Positions 60,391 to 64,000 of a DNA stretch of 64,000 bases are shown here, piece by piece (within the stretch, counting starts at the first letter, position 1; each line of letters begins with the position of its first letter). Where the stretch lies: assembly GCF_036240795.1 (NCBI RefSeq), contig NZ_CP108454.1, forward strand, positions 1,674,001 to 1,738,000. Reading direction: 5' to 3'. Under the pieces are notes generated by a model. It had not been told where the DNA came from and searched no databases. It saw only the letters and a program-made list of their open reading frames with translations. A program made the position numbers and the translations under genes. This DNA is from Streptomyces sp. NBC_01268. GTDB taxonomy: Bacteria; Actinomycetota; Actinomycetes; Streptomycetales; Streptomycetaceae.

Positions 60391-61757
60391 ATGCGTTCGA
60401 AGGAGCGGCGCAGTTCCCAGTCGGTGATGGCGGCGTCGTACGCGTCGAGTTCGACGCGGGCCATGTTGCGGTAGTGGGCGACGACCTCCGGGCCGAAGGC
60501 GGCCTTGGCGATCGCGCTGTTCTCCCAGAGTTCGGCGGCCTCGCGCAGGGTGGAGGGGACGTGCTCGTAGTCGCCGGTGTACGCGTTGCCCGTACAGGCG
60601 TCCGGGAGCTCCAGGCCCTGCTCGATGCCGTGCAGTCCGGCGGCGATGAGTCCGGCGACGGCGAGGTAGGGGTTGACGTCGCCGCCGGGGAGGCGGTTCT
60701 CGAAGCGGGTGGAGCGGCCGTGGCCGACGACGCGCAGGGCGCAGGTGCGGTTGTCGTGGCCCCAGGCGACGGCGGTGGGGGCGAAGGAGCCCGGCTGGAA
60801 CCGCTTGTAGGAGTTGATGTTGGGGGCGTAGAGGAGGGAGAAGTCGCGCAGGGCGGCGAGCTGTCCGGCGAGGAAGTGGCGCATCACCTCGGACATGCCG
60901 TCGGGTCCGTCGCCCGCCATGACGTTGCGGCCCGGCTCGTCGACGGCCTGGAGCGAGAGGTGGATGTGGCAGGAGTTGCCCTCGCGCTCGTTGTACTTGG
61001 CCATGAAGGTGAGCGAGCAGCCCTCCTGCGCGGCGATCTCCTTGGCGCCGGTCTTGTAGACGGCGTGCTGATCGCAGGTGACCAGGGCCTCGTCGTACTT
61101 GAAGGCGATCTCGTGCTGACCGGGGTTGCACTCGCCCTTGGCGGACTCGACGGTGAGTCCGGCGCCGGCCATCTCGTTGCGGATGCGGCGCAGGAGGGGT
61201 TCGACGCGGCCGGTGCCGAGGACGGAGTAGTCGATGTTGTACTGGTTGACCGGGGTGAGGCCGCGGTAGTTCGCGTCCCAGGCCTGCTCGTAGGTGTCCT
61301 TGAAGACGATGAACTCGAGCTCGGTTCCGACGTGGGCGGTGAAGCCGTGGGCGGCGAGGCGGTCGAGCTGGCGGCGGAGGATCTGCCGGGGGGCGGCGAC
61401 GACCGGGCTGCGGTCGTTCCAGGCGAGGTCGGCCATGACCATCGCGGTGCCCTCGTTCCAGGGGACGCGGCGCAGGGTGGAGAGGTCGGGGTGCATGGCG
61501 AAGTCGCCGTAGCCGCGGTCCCAGGAGGACATCTCGTAGCCGTCGACGGTGTTCATTTCGGTGTCGACGGCCAGAAGATAGTTGCAGCCCTCGGTGCCGT
61601 GGCCGAGGACCTCGTCCAGGAAGAACGGTGCGGCGAACCGCTTGCCCTGGAGGCGTCCCTGCATGTCGGGGAAGGCCAGGACGACGGTGTCGATCTCGCC
61701 GCTCGCGACGAGGGCACGGAGCTCGTCGACGGCGAGCGGGGGTTTGCGGTCTGCCAC
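60387..61757 (-). CDS. glnA4: GlnA4-type gamma-glutamylethanolamide synthetase
   Basis: A 456-residue glutamine-synthetase-fold ligase. Metal and ATP motifs are present (VGTELEFIVFKD, ECNPGQHEIAFKYDEAL, EGNSCHIHLSL, RFENRLPGGDVNPYLAVA). It lacks features of true GlnA such as an adenylylation-loop Tyr. S. coelicolor GlnA4, which I recall in the same gene order, joins glutamate to ethanolamine with ATP. The GTG start has AAGGAGGA eight bases upstream. It heads the operon glnA4-ALDH-SDR and diverges from a GntR gene over 78 bases. Confidence 0.9.
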   Translation of the reverse strand: MADRKPPLAVDELRALVASGEIDTVVLAFPDMQGRLQGKRFAAPFFLDEVLGHGTEGCNYLLAVDTEMNTVDGYEMSSWDRGYGDFAMHPDLSTLRRVPWNEGTAMVMADLAWNDRSPVVAAPRQILRRQLDRLAAHGFTAHVGTELEFIVFKDTYEQAWDANYRGLTPVNQYNIDYSVLGTGRVEPLLRRIRNEMAGAGLTVESAKGECNPGQHEIAFKYDEALVTCDQHAVYKTGAKEIAAQEGCSLTFMAKYNEREGNSCHIHLSLQAVDEPGRNVMAGDGPDGMSEVMRHFLAGQLAALRDFSLLYAPNINSYKRFQPGSFAPTAVAWGHDNRTCALRVVGHGRSTRFENRLPGGDVNPYLAVAGLIAAGLHGIEQGLELPDACTGNAYTGDYEHVPSTLREAAELWENSAIAKAAFGPEVVAHYRNMARVELDAYDAAITDWELRRSFERM

Positions 61758-61793
61758 GGGATTACTCCTCCTTGGGCCTGCCGGGAGCCATAA

Positions 61794-61815
61794 GGTATTG
61801 CTCAGGACCATTGCT
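61794..61815. promoter_or_regulatory. Candidate GntR operator between glnA4 and gntR
   Basis: GGT at 61794-61796 and ACC at 61807-61809 are a short inverted repeat. ATTGCT occurs twice in direct orientation, 13 bases apart (61797-61802 and 61810-61815). In a 78-base divergent gap this could be the FadR-type repressor's site; support is weak. Confidence 0.35.
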
Positions 61816-61835
61816 TGGGAAGGGGAAACGGCGAG

Positions 61836-62564
61836 GTGGCGCAGACGAATGAATCCGCTGACCGGTTGACGCCGGTGCTGCGGCCGGTACGCGCGGGCAA
61901 CGGCTTCGAGGAGGCGCTGGAGCAGATCCTGCAGATCGTCCGGCTCGGCCTGGTGCCCGGCGGGGAGCGCCTCCCGGCCGAGCGGGAGCTGGCGGACCGG
62001 ATGGGGATCAGCCGGGTCACCCTGCGCGAGGTGCTGAAGGTGCTGCAGGAGCAGGGCCTGGTGGAGAGCCGGCGCGGGCGGTACGGCGGCACCTTCGTGC
62101 TCCAGCGCCCGCACACGGCGGACGAGGCGGAGCTGCGGCGCCGGATCGCGGCCGTCGACGTGGAGGACACGCTGCGCTTCCGGGAGGTCCTGGAGGTCGG
62201 CGCGGCCGGTCTCTGCGCGGCCCACGGCCTGGACGACGAGGGCGCCGAGCGGCTGCGCACGGCGCTGACCGCCACCCACGACGCCCCGCTCGACGCCTAC
62301 CGGCGGCAGGACACGCTGCTCCACCTCACGCTCGCCGAGCTCTCCGGTTCGCCGACGCTGACGGCGCAGTACGCGGCGGTGCGCGCGACCGTCAACGACC
62401 TGCTCGACTGCATCCCGCTGCTCGTGCGCAACCTGGAGCACTCGCAGCACCAGCACACCGCACTGGTGGAGGCGGTGCTCGACGGGGACGCGGACGCGGC
62501 GCGCGAGGTGATGCGGGAGCACTGCGGGGGGACGGCGGCGCTGCTGCGGGGCTTCCTGACCTGA
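61836..62564 (+). CDS. GntR/FadR family regulator of the ethanolamine locus
   Basis: A 242-residue FadR-type regulator. The N-terminal winged helix has GERLPAERELADRMGISRVTLREVLKVLQEQG (residues about 38-70). The C-terminal FCD ligand domain follows. It is divergent from glnA4 and precedes the permease on the same strand, so it probably represses both. The GTG at 61836 is preceded by an A/G-rich AAGGGGAAA; a TTG 21 bases upstream is an alternative start. Confidence 0.87.
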   Translation: MAQTNESADRLTPVLRPVRAGNGFEEALEQILQIVRLGLVPGGERLPAERELADRMGISRVTLREVLKVLQEQGLVESRRGRYGGTFVLQRPHTADEAELRRRIAAVDVEDTLRFREVLEVGAAGLCAAHGLDDEGAERLRTALTATHDAPLDAYRRQDTLLHLTLAELSGSPTLTAQYAAVRATVNDLLDCIPLLVRNLEHSQHQHTALVEAVLDGDADAAREVMREHCGGTAALLRGFLT

Positions 62565-62689
62565 CGACCCGCCGCGCCACCCCCTTCACGTAACCCGAAA
62601 GTAACGCAGAGGGCTTGCGCTGCCCATCCGGGCGACGCAAAGGTATGGGACCAATCCATTGGGACCCTTGCGGGGAGCTGACCGCTGCC

Positions 62690-64000
62690 ATGACGTTGGA
62701 CGACACCTCAGGCACTCCAGGCACCACCAGCACGACCGGCACCACAGGAAAGAACACCGCGCCCGACGACTACCTGGAGCGGCGCACCCTGCGCCGCGGC
62801 AGCGCCGGCTGGCTGCTGCTCACCGGGCTCGGCGTCGCCTACGTCGTCTCCGGCGACTTCTCCGGCTGGAACATCGGCCTGTCCAAGGGCGGCTTCGGCG
62901 GCCTCGCGATCGCGACCGTCCTGATGGGCGCGATGTACGCGTGCCTCGTCTTCTCGCTCGCCGAACTCTCCGCCATCCTGCCCACCGCCGGCGGCGGCTA
63001 CGGCTTCGCCCGCCGGGCGCTCGGCACCTGGGGCGGCTTCCTCACCGGCACGGCCATCCTCATCGAGTACGTCCTGGCGCCCGCCGCCATCTCGATCTTC
63101 ATCGGCGACTACGTCGAGTCCCTCGGGCTCTTCGGCCTGGAGTCGGGGTGGCCGGTCTACCTCGTCTGCTTCGCGCTCTTCATCGGCATCCACCTGTGGG
63201 GCGTCGGTGAGGCGCTGCGCTTCAGTCTGATCGTGACCGCGGTCGCGGTCGCGGCGCTGCTGGTCTTCGCGCTCGGCGCGCTCAGCGACTTCCACGTCGA
63301 CGGCCTGAACGACATCCCCGTCGACAAGGGAGCCGTCGGCGCCTCCTCCTGGCTGCCGTTCGGGCTGCTCGGGATCTGGGCCGCGTTCCCCTTCGGCATG
63401 TGGTTCTTCCTCGGCGTCGAGGGCGTGCCGCTGGCCGCCGAGGAGGCCAAGGACCCGGTGCGCTCGATGCCGAGGGCGCTCGCCCTGTCGATGGGCATCC
63501 TGGTGCTGCTCGCGGTGGTGACCTTCTTCGCGGCCACCGGAGCGCGCGGCTCCGCCGCCATCCAGGAGGCGGGCAACCCGCTGGTGGTCGCGCTGCAGGG
63601 CGACGGGGAGCCGACCGCGCTCAGCCGCTTCGTCAACTACGCGGGGCTCGCGGGCCTGGTGGCCTCCTTCTTCTCGCTGATCTACGCGGGCTCCCGTCAG
63701 CTCTTCGCCCTGTCCCGGGCCGGCTACCTGCCCCGCTTCCTCTCCCTCACCAGCCGCCGCAAGTCGCCCTACCTGGGGCTGCTCATCCCGGGCGCCCTCG
63801 GCTTCGCGCTCGCCGCGGGCACCGGGAACGGGGCCCGGATGCTGAACATCGCGGTGTTCGGCGCCACCATCTCGTACGCCCTGATGGCGCTCTCGCACAT
63901 CGTGCTGCGCCGCCGCGAACCGGGGCTCGCCCGGCCGTACCGCACCCCGGGCGGGGTGGTCACCTCCTCGGTGGCCTTCGTCCTGGCGCTCTCGGCGCTC
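62690..64000 (+). CDS. APC-family permease, likely ethanolamine importer (truncated at window end)
   Basis: The reading frame from ATG 62690 stays open for 437 codons to the last base, so the C-terminus is missing. After a Thr/Gly-rich tail of about 30 residues come helices typical of the APC superfamily: GWLLLTGLGVAYVVSGDFSGWN, the ELSAILPTAGGGYGFARRALG region with the GGGY substrate loop, and further helices to the edge. The DFSGWN type is seen in ethanolamine permeases. Position after the GntR gene and near glnA4 supports this. GGGGAG lies 12 bases before the ATG, a long spacing. Confidence 0.85.
   Translation, partial: MTLDDTSGTPGTTSTTGTTGKNTAPDDYLERRTLRRGSAGWLLLTGLGVAYVVSGDFSGWNIGLSKGGFGGLAIATVLMGAMYACLVFSLAELSAILPTAGGGYGFARRALGTWGGFLTGTAILIEYVLAPAAISIFIGDYVESLGLFGLESGWPVYLVCFALFIGIHLWGVGEALRFSLIVTAVAVAALLVFALGALSDFHVDGLNDIPVDKGAVGASSWLPFGLLGIWAAFPFGMWFFLGVEGVPLAAEEAKDPVRSMPRALALSMGILVLLAVVTFFAATGARGSAAIQEAGNPLVVALQGDGEPTALSRFVNYAGLAGLVASFFSLIYAGSRQLFALSRAGYLPRFLSLTSRRKSPYLGLLIPGALGFALAAGTGNGARMLNIAVFGATISYALMALSHIVLRRREPGLARPYRTPGGVVTSSVAFVLALSAL

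Overview
This window is high-GC chromosomal DNA that reads as a Streptomyces core-chromosome segment. The signs are GC-rich third codon positions, many GTG starts, frequent GTGA/ATGA four-base overlaps between operon genes, genes that look leaderless (a TAnnnT hexamer 6-9 bases before ATG), and a gene order that I recall from S. coelicolor around argH, argRDBJC, pheST, infC-rpmI-rplT and glnA4. I see no rRNA, tRNA, CRISPR array, prophage or insertion sequence. The last gene runs off the right edge.

Layout: 1-6.4 kb carries cobalamin/siroheme genes on the minus strand: cobA, a giant BluB-CobT fusion and cobL. 6.4-10.3 kb holds a GNAT gene and a methionine ABC importer (metNIQ) whose upstream region has a Cys/Met-rich leader ORF and a 19-base palindrome. 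10.5-14.8 kb has two small membrane proteins, a GNAT protein, a minimal sigma-like protein, a Tat-exported glycerophosphodiester phosphodiesterase and a PlsC acyltransferase. 14.9-17.1 kb is a TetR/MFS-efflux pair with a clear operator.

17.1-26.4 kb is the arginine region: argH alone, then three plus-strand genes (HEAT-repeat protein, PNPOx-fold protein, L,D-transpeptidase-like protein), then the argCJBDR operon. Both arginine transcription units have ARG-box-like promoters. 26.6-43.7 kb is a mixed block: UvrA paralogue, VOC protein, AraC regulator, ECF-like sigma factor, ABC-F protein with a seven-residue leader ORF, RlmG-like methyltransferase, degenerate histidine phosphatase, MocR/EamA divergent pair, DUF1918 protein, secreted GHL10 hydrolase, hydroxybutyryl-CoA dehydrogenase, NUDIX hydrolase, TPR regulator and SpoIIE-type phosphatase.

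44-52 kb is translation: pheST, an orphan PAS histidine kinase, a SpoU-family rRNA methylase, and infC-rpmI-rplT behind a structured leader with an attenuator. infC appears to start at AUC. 52-56.9 kb has DUF1844 and SseB proteins, a mycosin protease coupled to a membrane protein, and a PLP-fold III enzyme. 56.9-64 kb looks like an ethanolamine-use locus: a secreted HAD phosphatase, an SDR, an aldehyde dehydrogenase and a GlnA4-type ligase in one tightly coupled minus-strand operon, divergent from a GntR regulator that precedes a truncated APC permease.

The items most worth following are the leader ORFs before metN and the ABC-F gene, the repeat inserted in frame in argJ, the divergent start codons sharing a palindrome at 36.7 kb, and the link between the secreted phosphatase and the ethanolamine genes.
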